A DNA stretch of 64,000 bases, taken from Silvibacterium acidisoli. GTDB lineage: Bacteria; Acidobacteriota; Terriglobia; Terriglobales; Acidobacteriaceae. Numbering within the stretch: the stretch's first letter is position 1; each line of letters starts with the position of its first letter. The stretch is taken from assembly GCA_022870745.1 (NCBI GenBank), contig CP085323.1, forward strand, positions 4,898,001 to 4,962,000, given 5' to 3'. The translations under genes and the position numbers were made by a program. The notes beneath the pieces are model-generated. The model did not search any database. It had not been told where the DNA came from and was given only the letters and a program-made list of their open reading frames with translations. Shown here in pieces: positions 43,790 to 51,414 of this stretch.

Positions 43790-44447
43790 ATCCGATTCCT
43801 CTCAGCGTCTTGATGAGCGGACTCCGGCCTGGCAAATCGACCTTTCCGCGAAGGCGATAGATATGAACGTCCACGACATTCGTATCGGGTTGGAAACGCA
43901 TGCCCCACACATCTGCCAGAAGCATGGAACGAGTGACTACCTTGCCGGCGTTTCTGCACAGGTACTCGAGCAGGGCAAACTCCTGGGGGCTGAGATTCAG
44001 CACATCGCCGGCCCGTGTGGCCCTGCGTTTGAGCAGATCCAATTCCAGGTCGCCCACATGCAGACGCGTCGGATCTTCGGCCACTGATGAGTGACGCCGC
44101 AGCAGATTACGCATTCTCGCGAGCAACTCAGCAACTGCAAACGGCTTGGTCAGGTAGTCATCCCCTCCAAGCTCGAGGCCCCTTACCCGCTCATCGACGG
44201 ATCTCCGCGCCGAGAGTATCAGGACAGGACTTCTTACCCCTGAATGACGAAGCTGAAGGATGAGGTCGATCCCGTCCAGGTCCGGCAGGCCGAGGTCCAC
44301 GATCATGCCATGGTAAGACCGCTTTGCTGCCAGACTGGAAGCGGTTTGCCCGTCGTCCGCGGCATCCACTTCGTATCCGGCGCCAAGCAGAGCATCGGTG
44401 ACGAAGCTCTGAATCTCGTGGTCATCCTCTACCAGCAGAATGCGCAT
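43770..44447 (-). CDS. OmpR/PhoB family response regulator
   Basis: A 225-residue regulator. Receiver domain (1-115) with LVEDDHE, the phospho-acceptor in 'MIVDLGLPDLDG' (Asp about 51), LSARR and 'GADDYLTKPFAVAEL'-like 'GGDDYLTKPFAVAELLARMR'. The winged-helix C-terminal domain ends with 'NVVDVHIYRLRGKVD' and 'LRGIGYVVTAA', a clean Trans_reg_C match. It partners the overlapping kinase. The PAP2-phosphatase gene lies 166 bases upstream on the same strand and may be a target or part of the same transcript. Confidence 0.94.
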   Translation of the reverse strand: MRILLVEDDHEIQSFVTDALLGAGYEVDAADDGQTASSLAAKRSYHGMIVDLGLPDLDGIDLILQLRHSGVRSPVLILSARRSVDERVRGLELGGDDYLTKPFAVAELLARMRNLLRRHSSVAEDPTRLHVGDLELDLLKRRATRAGDVLNLSPQEFALLEYLCRNAGKVVTRSMLLADVWGMRFQPDTNVVDVHIYRLRGKVDLPGRSPLIKTLRGIGYVVTAA

Positions 44448-44613
44448 AAATCATCGTAAGACATCTGCATAGAGCGTTTGGGCTACTCTAGGCAGCAAAA
44501 ATGACAATTCGTTCATCCCGTCACAATCACGCAAATGCAGGTGGCGCGGTCGAACTATCCGAACGTACGGCCGGCGGTTTTTGCAGGCCCGTTGCTACCC
44601 GGAGAACAAGGGG

Positions 44614-45441
44614 TTAATTGCCGACGAAGGTATATTGCAGCTGCATTCCCCTGCCGTTCGGTGTCGAAACAGATGAGACCGAGAGACGCTGCCAGGCGCT
44701 TGCGGTGGAACGGCGCCCAACCACATATCCGCCAATACCGTAGCCAAGCGCGCTTCCGACAAAGACATCGGTTGGAAAATGTTCCCGGGCAATAACCCTG
44801 GACGCAGAGACTGTTGCCGCAAGTGAATAGACCAGGAGTTCCGTCGCGATGCCGTTATACTGCGACGCCACCACATGGGCAAATGACCAAACCAGAATGG
44901 AGTGATCGGAAGGCATGGATTGGCCGTCTGGCCACGTCTTGAATCCGTGGGGCCAGAAGCGCCCTGTGCCGTCGCCCTGCATTGGATCCTGGCGATTGAT
45001 GGCGTACTCCAGCCCTTTGTTCAGAATAATTGAGTCCGCCATTGCCTCTCCAGCAAGAACAGCAGTCTCCTGGAGATGAGCGTTATGAGTTACACGGCCA
45101 GTAACGTAGCCAGTAAAGATCGCAGCAGTTGGGCCATAGATGCCGCCATAATCCGAGATGCGCCGAAACTGGCGTTCCCGGTTTGGATCAACCCCAAGGG
45201 CCTGAATCGCTTCGGCATCCTTATCGATGCCCACGCCCGTAGCTATGCCAAAAGGGGCGATCCATAAAAGGCTGCTGGCACGGAGGTGAAAGGGAGCGGT
45301 AACGATGCCCGCCTCGTCCTGTGCCACGTGCAGGGCACATATCTGCAACGAAGAAATGTCACAGCTCTTCTCCGCGGGGACCTGGGCAATGCCACTAAGC
45401 CGAAAAACCACTAGCAGCAGGCCGATGAATAAAGTGCGCAT
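44614..45441 (-). CDS. PAP2-family phosphatase, exported or membrane-associated
   Basis: A 275-residue protein with a signal peptide (RTLFIGLLLVVFRLSGIAQ). PAP2 motifs: 'SMPSDHSILVWSFAHVVASQ' (motif 2, PSDHS) and 'SRVIAREHFPTDVFVGSALG' (motif 3, SRxxxxxHxxxD). Motif 1 (KxxxxxxRP) seems degenerate near 'YAINRQDP'. Acid phosphatases, lipid phosphatases and undecaprenyl-diphosphate phosphatases share this fold, and Acidobacteria have many secreted forms of this length. The frame is open to 45531; ATG 45441 directly precedes the leader. It lies upstream of the two-component pair, same strand. Confidence 0.82.
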   Translation of the reverse strand: MRTLFIGLLLVVFRLSGIAQVPAEKSCDISSLQICALHVAQDEAGIVTAPFHLRASSLLWIAPFGIATGVGIDKDAEAIQALGVDPNRERQFRRISDYGGIYGPTAAIFTGYVTGRVTHNAHLQETAVLAGEAMADSIILNKGLEYAINRQDPMQGDGTGRFWPHGFKTWPDGQSMPSDHSILVWSFAHVVASQYNGIATELLVYSLAATVSASRVIAREHFPTDVFVGSALGYGIGGYVVGRRSTASAWQRLSVSSVSTPNGRGMQLQYTFVGN

Positions 45442-45674
45442 GGGGAAAGACTTGTACACTGGCTTGCACATTCCGGGCCGCCATCCTCGCCGCATCAATG
45501 GATAACCCGTAACGTTCAACGCTGGGAGCAAGAATCAGGAACGATCAACGGCCGGTACGTCTGCCGATGAGTCGCCTCTCTCCCAAGTTATCCTCAGTTC
45601 CGGACCGTCAACATGACAATCTGTTCAGGGACACATAGCTGACTACACCCCGGCATTCATTCTCTCCAGGTTTC
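45442..45674. other. Intergenic stretch with no gene seen
   Basis: 233 bases between the PAP2 gene start and the stop of the small 82-residue gene on the same strand. It presumably carries the PAP2 promoter. I found no palindrome or credible reading frame. Confidence 0.3.
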
Positions 45675-45923
45675 TTACGTCGATTTCTCAGCCTTCTCCA
45701 ACGTGTCCGCATCCTGCGACAATTCGGCTTCGAGATCTCCATCGAATGAGCGATATGAATTGTAACGATCATGCATCACTTCCGACAGAGAACACAGCGC
45801 CCGCTCGAGTACGATCTCGAGTTGCCGGGGAGGTCTGGAGCCCAGTCCGAAGTTCTGAGAACCACGGAGTACCTGGGACAGGTCGTGATAAATCCCCTCC
45901 AGACGTCTATCGCTGATGCTCAT
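45675..45923 (-). CDS. Small hypothetical protein in universal-stress cluster
   Basis: An 82-residue, charged, probably helical cytoplasmic protein (ISDRRLEGIYHDLSQVLRGS ... LERALCSLSEVMHDRYNSYR), with an acidic tail (DLEAELSQDADTLEKAEKST). No signal peptide or TM helix. ATG 45923 has a GGGA six bases upstream; a TTG two codons earlier is less likely. It follows the minus-strand universal stress gene by 48 bases, so the two are probably one transcript under the CRP/FNR-like site at 46925. I do not recognise a family. Confidence 0.6.
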   Translation of the reverse strand: MSISDRRLEGIYHDLSQVLRGSQNFGLGSRPPRQLEIVLERALCSLSEVMHDRYNSYRSFDGDLEAELSQDADTLEKAEKST

Positions 45924-45971
45924 AAGCAATCCCTTTGCGATCGCACATGCAGACGGATCTGGGTGTTTCCC

Positions 45972-46877
45972 TCAACGAACCTCTTGCGGGTGCAGCCGCT
46001 TCGAGTGCGGCACTGCCAACACCGGACACTCTGCTTCTCGAACGCATTGGCTGATAGCTCCGACCACATACGGGTTCGAGCTGTGATGCTCTATGCCGAA
46101 GACAATCAGGTCTGACTGGTGATCTTTAGCGCATTGGAGAATCTCGTGTCCCATTTCGCCGGTTCGCATCTGCCAATGGCTGCCCACCCCGGCGATCGAC
46201 GCCTGTTCCTGAAGGCTTCTCGTTCTCTCATCCACTTCCTGGCTGGATAAGACCATCGAACCGGAACTCCCAGGCTCGGTAACATGTACGATCTCAACCT
46301 GCGCCTTCACGCGGAGCGCCAGATCAGAGGCAAGCTGAAGTGCTCTATCGTTCGCTCCTGAGAGGCTGGATGCGAACAGGATGTTGCGGATCAAGCGAAC
46401 CTTATTCACTGTTGAAACGAGTTCGGGGCCGATCATAAGAGTTGCGCAGGAGAGACTCCGCAATAAAAACTCCGCTGTCGATCCAAGCTTTTTCGCGTCG
46501 CCTGCTCGATGGCCGAATGCCCCCATAAAGAGAATGTCCGGATGGAGTTCAGCAGCCGCCTCGAACAATACATCCGCCGTACCGCCAATCCGGCAGATGC
46601 ACTTCGCCTGCTGGGAATAGTGGCGCACTCTCGCTGAGATCGCCTGCAGATCGATCTCGGCCTGGTGATGCTCGCGCTTCAGAAACGCGATATCGTCATT
46701 CCCGCCAAACGTGCTCGGCGATATCGCATAGATCACACTGATCTCGGCACTGTACAGCCCCGCAAAGTACATCGCATATTCAAGTGCTGCCTCTGCGAAT
46801 AGAGAGAAATCGTAGGCGACCATCAGCGTCTTGACCTTCACAGCGGTTCCCTGCTCTGTCATCGTTTCGGTAGACAT
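45972..46877 (-). CDS. Tandem universal stress protein (UspA x2)
   Basis: A 301-residue cytoplasmic protein with two Usp folds. Domain 1 begins 'KTLMVAYDFSLFAEAALEYA' and has the ATP-binding signature G-2x-G-9x-G(S/T) as 'GAFGHRAGDAKKLGS'. Domain 2 begins 'RNILFASSLSGANDRALQLA' and ends 'QCVREAECPVLAVP'; its ATP motif is weak, around 'GIEHHSSNPYVVGAIS'. Tandem Usps mediate survival under hypoxia, nitrosative or energy stress. The frame is open to 47015, but ATG 46877 has AGGGGTG upstream. A CRP/FNR-type site is centred 55.5 bases before the start. It diverges from a second Usp operon. Confidence 0.9.
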   Translation of the reverse strand: MSTETMTEQGTAVKVKTLMVAYDFSLFAEAALEYAMYFAGLYSAEISVIYAISPSTFGGNDDIAFLKREHHQAEIDLQAISARVRHYSQQAKCICRIGGTADVLFEAAAELHPDILFMGAFGHRAGDAKKLGSTAEFLLRSLSCATLMIGPELVSTVNKVRLIRNILFASSLSGANDRALQLASDLALRVKAQVEIVHVTEPGSSGSMVLSSQEVDERTRSLQEQASIAGVGSHWQMRTGEMGHEILQCAKDHQSDLIVFGIEHHSSNPYVVGAISQCVREAECPVLAVPHSKRLHPQEVR

Positions 46878-46924
46878 ATGTACACCCCTGCGGGCATAGC
46901 CTCGCAGGTCTTCCAGGTGCGCAC

Positions 46925-46940
46925 AGTGACTTGAATCACA
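46925..46940. promoter_or_regulatory. CRP/FNR-family binding site (minus-strand Usp gene)
   Basis: AGTGAC-TTGA-ATCACA matches the TGTGA-N6-TCACA consensus at nine of ten positions. It is centred 55.5 bases upstream of the Usp gene starting at 46877. It is one of three such sites in the cluster. Confidence 0.65.
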
Positions 46941-47114
46941 GAGCGTCTTGCGAGGCAAGCGTCTGCTGCCCGCGGGTATAACTGCCTTCAAACGAGGAGC
47001 ATCCACGCCTGCCATCTCCCCATTTCAACGAAAAATGCGGGTCGCTCAATCCGGCGAATGTCCTGAACCGTGGCGAATTTTCCCGTTCCTGTTCACAGTC
47101 ATTCGGGATCCGAC

Positions 47115-47130
47115 TGTGATTGAAATCACA
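47115..47130. promoter_or_regulatory. CRP/FNR-family binding site (plus-strand Usp operon)
   Basis: TGTGAT-TGAA-ATCACA is a perfect TGTGA-N6-TCACA palindrome, with arms of six bases when the flanking T/A is included. It is centred 80.5 bases before the Usp start at 47203, a typical activator distance once a 5' leader is allowed for. Confidence 0.8.
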
Positions 47131-47202
47131 ATCGTGACGGTCATCCGGCACAGATAAGTCACCCGTCCTTCTGCCAATCTGTATGCCACACGGAGGAAAG
47201 AT

Positions 47203-48147
47203 ATGCCGTCACATCGGATTGAAGAACAAGCCCTCAAGCGCTACGTCCATCCGGAGAAGATTCTGGTTGCGACAGATCTGACAGGTGAAGAGTCGGTGAT
47301 TCCTTATGCAATTGCGCAGGCACGTGCAAGCAGCTCCGAGCTGGTGCTCGTTCACGCGCTCGAGCCGATCGAGACGAGTGAAAGCCCATATCAGCTCCTA
47401 ACCCCGCAGGAACAACGAGCCTACCGGCAGCAGACTATACACGACCTCGAAGGGTTGAAGAACAGGCTTGAAGCGCAGGGCCTTCGTTGCTCGGTCCGGG
47501 CCATTTCAGGAAGCGCACTCAACGTCATCCAGGAAGCCGTCGCTACCGAGCATTCCACCCGTGTTATCGCGGCGACTCATGGGAGAAAGCACCTTCGCGA
47601 GTTGATTCTCGGATCCGTTGCAAAACAACTTATGGCAACGCTTCCCGTTCCGCTCTTCCTGGTGGGGCCTCGTGGTGAAGCCGAGAACCTCAGGCCCATT
47701 CAGCGGATACTATGCCCGGTGTCGCTGGAGGGAGATTATCAGGACATCGCCCGATTCGCCTTCCTGCTTGCCAGGGAGAATCATGCGCACATCACGCTGA
47801 TGCATGTTCTCGAGGAGGAAGCAAGCGGAGAGATGAGCGCTCCCCGCACGCTGGCCTGGGGCAGGCACGCCCTTCAAACCGTGGCAAACGAGAACGGCCA
47901 CCTGAAAGAACAGCTCTCTATCAAGGTCGCGTCCGGCCCTGCGCTCAAGGCGATCCTGAATCTCGCAGAGAAGAGCAAGGCCGACGTGATCGTGATGGGC
48001 AACCGGGAACCGTTCCCAACCTCGCGGGTCAGAAACTGTCTCGCCTATAAAGTTGCGGCTTCGGCGCCATGCCCCGTGTTCAGTTGCCGGTTTGACCTGG
48101 CGATGCCCGGACGGGCAGATGTGCGACATGAGCCCGTTCACGCGTGA
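47203..48147 (+). CDS. Tandem universal stress protein (UspA x2)
   Basis: A 314-residue protein. Domain 1 starts 'EKILVATDLTGEESVIPYAI' and carries an ATP-motif form 'THGRKHLRELILGSVAKQLM'. Domain 2 starts 'RILCPVSLEGDYQDIARFAF' and ends 'ADVIVMGNREPFPTSRVRNC', then 'VAASAPCPVFSCR'; its Gly motif is poorly kept. Such tandem proteins act in the cytoplasm as nucleotide-binding stress factors. GGAGG precedes the ATG. It is the first gene of a plus-strand run including a Cys-rich protein and a third Usp, under the perfect CRP/FNR-type site at 47115. Confidence 0.9.
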   Translation: MPSHRIEEQALKRYVHPEKILVATDLTGEESVIPYAIAQARASSSELVLVHALEPIETSESPYQLLTPQEQRAYRQQTIHDLEGLKNRLEAQGLRCSVRAISGSALNVIQEAVATEHSTRVIAATHGRKHLRELILGSVAKQLMATLPVPLFLVGPRGEAENLRPIQRILCPVSLEGDYQDIARFAFLLARENHAHITLMHVLEEEASGEMSAPRTLAWGRHALQTVANENGHLKEQLSIKVASGPALKAILNLAEKSKADVIVMGNREPFPTSRVRNCLAYKVAASAPCPVFSCRFDLAMPGRADVRHEPVHA

Positions 48148-48161
48148 TTGGAGGATTCACG

Positions 48162-48410
48162 ATGCTTCGTTGTGCAAATGCCAGCTGCGCGCGGGAGCAA
48201 CTGTACCTGCGAAACGGACGGCTCTATCTGGTAGATCGCCCCAACCGATTCACGTCCGGACAGGATCGCCAGGTCATATGGCTATGCGAGGACTGTTGCA
48301 ATTGCTTCCAGGTCGATGGCTGGCGCAAACCCGGTGAGCAGATGAAGAACATGAACGCGATGAGCAGTGAACCCGCCGTTACATCGTGGCGTTACCTCGA
48401 AGCTTCTTGA
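48162..48410 (+). CDS. Small Cys-rich (zinc-ribbon-like) protein in Usp operon
   Basis: An 82-residue protein. Cys residues near the N-terminus (LRCANASCAR, C-x4-C) and a second cluster (WLCEDCCNCFQ) could form a treble-clef/zinc-ribbon metal site of two knuckles. No TM or signal peptide. GGAGG lies eight bases before ATG 48162; an upstream frame start at 48144 (GTG) overlaps the previous stop and is less likely. It lies between two Usp genes in the same direction, 14 bases after the first, so it is cotranscribed. The function is unknown; metal or redox sensing is a guess. Confidence 0.7.
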   Translation: MLRCANASCAREQLYLRNGRLYLVDRPNRFTSGQDRQVIWLCEDCCNCFQVDGWRKPGEQMKNMNAMSSEPAVTSWRYLEAS

Positions 48411-48459
48411 GCTCGCGCCGCTTTCAGGAAAACTCAAACCGCCTTTTTTAGGAGATCAC

Positions 48460-49350
48460 ATGAACGCCACCGTAACACCGTCATTACGCTTCAGAGAGAT
48501 TCTGGTAGCCACAGACTTCAGCGATCTTTCACGGGAAGCTCTCCAGCTATCGAAATCGATTGCGCGCAGATTTCATTCAGGAATCATGGCTGTCCATGTA
48601 TCGGAGCCTATGAATCCGATCACCGTTCCGGAGGGCCAATGGTTTTATAGCGAAGAGGACCTGCATATCGCCGAGAAGACCATGGAAGAGCTGCGCGAAA
48701 GCCTGAGCGCGGAGGGATTTCCCACGCAGGTGTCCTGTCCGGTCGGTCCCGTCGCGCGGGAGATAGAACGTACGGCCAGAAACTGCAAAGCCGATCTGTT
48801 AGTCCTCGGCACGCATGCGTGGAGAGGCGCCAAGCGATGGCTATTCGGATCGGTCGCGGAATCTGTCGCTCACAACCTGAATCTTCCGCTCCTCCTGATC
48901 GGGCCTCATGCAGCCGAGCGTTCGTTCGGAGAATCCTGGAAGGTGAAGAGGGTCCTTTGTGCTTCGCCGATGGACGCCGAAGGGAAAGCCGTCGCACTCT
49001 ATGCCAACGCACTGGCACAGGAGATGGGTGCGCAGTGGCAGATGGCGTGCGATTACCTGAGCAAGGATCCTGGATGCGCCGACTGGGAGAGCTTCTACGA
49101 AGACCTTGAACATGATCTTGCCGCAGGCGATGAGGCAGATGGCTCGATACAGACCGTACTGCTCACAAAGCCATACCCGGAGCAGCTTGCGGAACTGGCT
49201 CGTCTTCGCAGCGCAGATCTGATTGTCGTCGGACACAGCCAGCAATTCATGGACTGGTCCATGATCCGATCCGGCACCCTGCCCCACCTTCTGGCGCACG
49301 CATCGTGTCCGGTACTGGTCGTCCCGACTCATCAGCAAAAGAAAGGATGA
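48460..49350 (+). CDS. Tandem universal stress protein (UspA x2)
   Basis: A 296-residue protein. Domain 1 begins 'REILVATDFSDLSREALQLS' and contains 'LVLGTHAWRGAKRWLFGSVA' with the G(S/T) end of the ATP motif, then 'LNLPLLLIGP'. Domain 2 begins 'KRVLCASPMDAEGKAVALYA' and ends 'LIVVGHSQQFMDWSMIRSGT', 'LLAHASCPVLVVP'. AGGAG precedes ATG 48460; the frame is open to 48367, inside the Cys-rich gene, and that start is rejected. It is the third gene of the plus-strand Usp operon and is closed by the hairpin at 49372. Confidence 0.9.
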   Translation: MNATVTPSLRFREILVATDFSDLSREALQLSKSIARRFHSGIMAVHVSEPMNPITVPEGQWFYSEEDLHIAEKTMEELRESLSAEGFPTQVSCPVGPVAREIERTARNCKADLLVLGTHAWRGAKRWLFGSVAESVAHNLNLPLLLIGPHAAERSFGESWKVKRVLCASPMDAEGKAVALYANALAQEMGAQWQMACDYLSKDPGCADWESFYEDLEHDLAAGDEADGSIQTVLLTKPYPEQLAELARLRSADLIVVGHSQQFMDWSMIRSGTLPHLLAHASCPVLVVPTHQQKKG

Positions 49351-49371
49351 GCATCCTCTTTCGCTATCTGC

Positions 49372-49414
49372 CTCCTCACGTTTTGCCGGACGGCGCCCGC
49401 CAAAACGTGAGGAG
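49372..49414. terminator. Hairpin terminator after the Usp operon
   Basis: CTCCTCACGTTTTG (49372-49385) and CAAAACGTGAGGAG (49401-49414) are perfect 14-base arms with a GC-rich 15-base loop, 21 bases after the Usp stop. There is no long T-run. Confidence 0.7.
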
Positions 49415-49467
49415 AAGATGCTTCACCCTTCTTTGCATGACGGGCCACCACTGAACCAGTTGTTCGA

Positions 49468-49483
49468 TGTGACCCAGATCACA
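49468..49483. promoter_or_regulatory. CRP/FNR-family binding site (Usp and membrane-protein unit)
   Basis: TGTGAC-CCAG-ATCACA is a perfect match to TGTGA-N6-TCACA, centred 89.5 bases before the Usp start at 49565 and after the terminator at 49372. It is the third such site in the cluster. Confidence 0.75.
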
Positions 49484-49564
49484 AACCGTATGCCCCCAGG
49501 GGCATACGATGTTCACGCCGGCTTCGCAGCGTACAGCTCAGAAGCATGACCACTGGAGCAACAT

Positions 49565-50467
49565 ATGGCGAATACGGTCAGTTCGACAATCAATTCAACT
49601 TCAGCTTGTGCTACATCCCTGAATGAAGGCAATAAGCCAGCTACCGCCCCCGTCCTTTTCTTAGGAGACTTCTCGGATCCGGATTCGTATCCCGTTCGAT
49701 ACGCCATGGCGCTCGGCCGGACAATGAAGACTACCGTTGAATTTGAATACCTCCCGGATGCGGCTGCCTGTCTGCCTGGACGATTGGATCGCGGCGGTCT
49801 CAGCAAACACTCGGACATGCCCCTGGCGCGGGTATATGACAACCTTCAACTGGACGACCTGATGCATTCTCTTGAACTGGTCGTCGCGAAGTTCCGGCCT
49901 GCAATACTGGTGCTGGGAACCAGCAGCGACACCGGCACCGCGCGCGTTGTGCTCGCTAGTTTTGCCCGCAAGGTCGCCTTGAAGACCGGTTTTCCAACCT
50001 TGCTCGTCGGACCCAGCAACGAACTCGTATTGAAACGGGCCGGGCGGTGGGAGAAGATACTCGCTGCCACGGACTTCACTCCCCAGGCTACCGAAGGGCT
50101 TCTTCGCGCTCACGAGCTGGCTGGAGCGCATTTGATCGCTCTCCACTGTGTACCGAAGACCGAAAAAAACGAGGCGCACCGCTTGCTCGAGCGCCTCAGA
50201 ATGCTGGCGCCATTCAACGAATCTCACACCGTGCCGGTACAACATTTTGTCCCAACAGGAAACGCCGCGGAGCAAATCGTATCCGTGGCGAAGCAGACGA
50301 AACCTGACCTGATCGTCCTTGGTTCTCCAATTTCAAGCCGGGAAAACACCACGGACGGCGAAAGCGTGATCTGCAGCGTGGTGAAGGAAGTGCAGTGTCC
50401 AGTCCTGCTTATGTCGCCACAGGCATGGACACCAGCCGGAACAGAGGCCGCGGAGGCAAGCCTATGA
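49565..50467 (+). CDS. Divergent tandem universal stress protein
   Basis: A 300-residue protein. The N-terminal half is a degenerate Usp-like domain ('APVLFLGDFSDPDSYPVRYA', 'AILVLGTSSDTGTARVVLAS', 'GFPTLLVGP'). The second half begins 'EKILAATDFTPQATEGLLRA' and ends 'PDLIVLGSPISSRENTTDGE', 'VVKEVQCPVLLMSP'. Classic ATP-binding glycines are poorly kept in both, so it may be a non-nucleotide Usp. It starts its own unit after the terminator at 49372 with the CRP/FNR-type site at 49468. Its stop overlaps the start of the six-TM protein. Confidence 0.8.
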   Translation: MANTVSSTINSTSACATSLNEGNKPATAPVLFLGDFSDPDSYPVRYAMALGRTMKTTVEFEYLPDAAACLPGRLDRGGLSKHSDMPLARVYDNLQLDDLMHSLELVVAKFRPAILVLGTSSDTGTARVVLASFARKVALKTGFPTLLVGPSNELVLKRAGRWEKILAATDFTPQATEGLLRAHELAGAHLIALHCVPKTEKNEAHRLLERLRMLAPFNESHTVPVQHFVPTGNAAEQIVSVAKQTKPDLIVLGSPISSRENTTDGESVICSVVKEVQCPVLLMSPQAWTPAGTEAAEASL

Positions 50468-51084
50468 GACGCGATCGCCTATTCAATATCGGCGCTCTGA
50501 CTACCTGCGGCCTCGTTTCCGTCGGCCTGGGCTTCACGCTCTACCAGTTTCGCGACATTCCGCAAAACATCATCTTTGAGGTTCTCTTTGTCGGCATGGC
50601 CATAGAGGTCGGCTTTGCCGGCCTGCTGCTGGCGGCCATCGTCGATGCCCTTCTGCTTCTTTCAAGTCGCGGCAAGACCGTCTATCAAAGTGCTTCGGTG
50701 GCCCTGGCAGCCGCTTTCTTTTCCGGCGCGGCCATTGCAATCTTCATTCGCCCTGAGACTTCACTCACGCTGCTCCTCTGGTTGTCAGCCACGTATGCAG
50801 CCATTCGCGCTGCATTTAATCTGACGTTTGCGTTCCGGCGCTCCTCTTACGCGCGAGAGAGAATCTCCGCCCTGCTCTTCGGAATAATCTCCCTGATCTT
50901 TGCTCCCTTACTCGTAATCTCAACGAGGCTGGAGGTTGAAGACAAGATCGTATCGCTCGCCACCTATGTGACCTTCCTCGGTATTAAGCTGCTCTACTAT
51001 GCGTGGACGATCTGGAAGATTTCGAGGCAGGAAAGACCGTACCCCTCCGGCGCGCTGAAGACAGACCGCACGCGAACGGCGTGA
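50464..51084 (+). CDS. Six-TM integral membrane protein coupled to Usp gene
   Basis: A 206-residue hydrophobic protein with about six helices: IGALTTCGLVSVGLGFTLY, VLFVGMAIEVGFAGLLLAAI, ASVALAAAFFSGAAIAIFI, LTLLLWLSATYAAIRAAFNL, ISALLFGIISLIFAPLLVIS and YVTFLGIKLLYYAWTIW. The N-terminus (RRDRLF) is cytoplasmic by the positive-inside rule. ATG 50464 overlaps the Usp stop by four bases (ATGA), implying translational coupling; the frame open to 50395 is rejected. I do not recognise a family. It might be a transporter or anchor linked to the stress protein. Confidence 0.7.
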   Translation: MRRDRLFNIGALTTCGLVSVGLGFTLYQFRDIPQNIIFEVLFVGMAIEVGFAGLLLAAIVDALLLLSSRGKTVYQSASVALAAAFFSGAAIAIFIRPETSLTLLLWLSATYAAIRAAFNLTFAFRRSSYARERISALLFGIISLIFAPLLVISTRLEVEDKIVSLATYVTFLGIKLLYYAWTIWKISRQERPYPSGALKTDRTRTA

Positions 51085-51414
51085 AGCAGATCGGCTTGGT
51101 CCGCTGCTGCAACGCGTGACACGCTCCGCCGGCGTATCTATCGAGACATCGGCGCGCGAGCCTCGTCACGAAATAAACTTCGCTCTTCGACTGTCCCTGT
51201 GGGCTTCCGCCCTGCAGCACACCTGCAAGCACCTGCGTCATCCGGTGATTTAAAGTGCCATGGACGCGGTCACAATACTTGCTCATGCGTATTCACCAAT
51301 CGTCCGAGTGTTGGCCTCGAGGCGCGCTTTCCGTTGACCGGATGAGTTCCGGGAGCGGCCGGTGTCATCACCGTTTCTCAGGGCTGGTGTATATCTAGAG
51401 GGTCAGGGGACCAC
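51085..51414. other. Intergenic stretch upstream of phosphoesterase 1
   Basis: 330 bases with no supportable gene. It should hold the promoter of the gene at 51415. A small CGGTG-TCAT-CACCG palindrome with a following TTTCT near 51360-51378 could be a weak terminator or operator. AGGGGA precedes the ATG at 51415. Confidence 0.3.
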
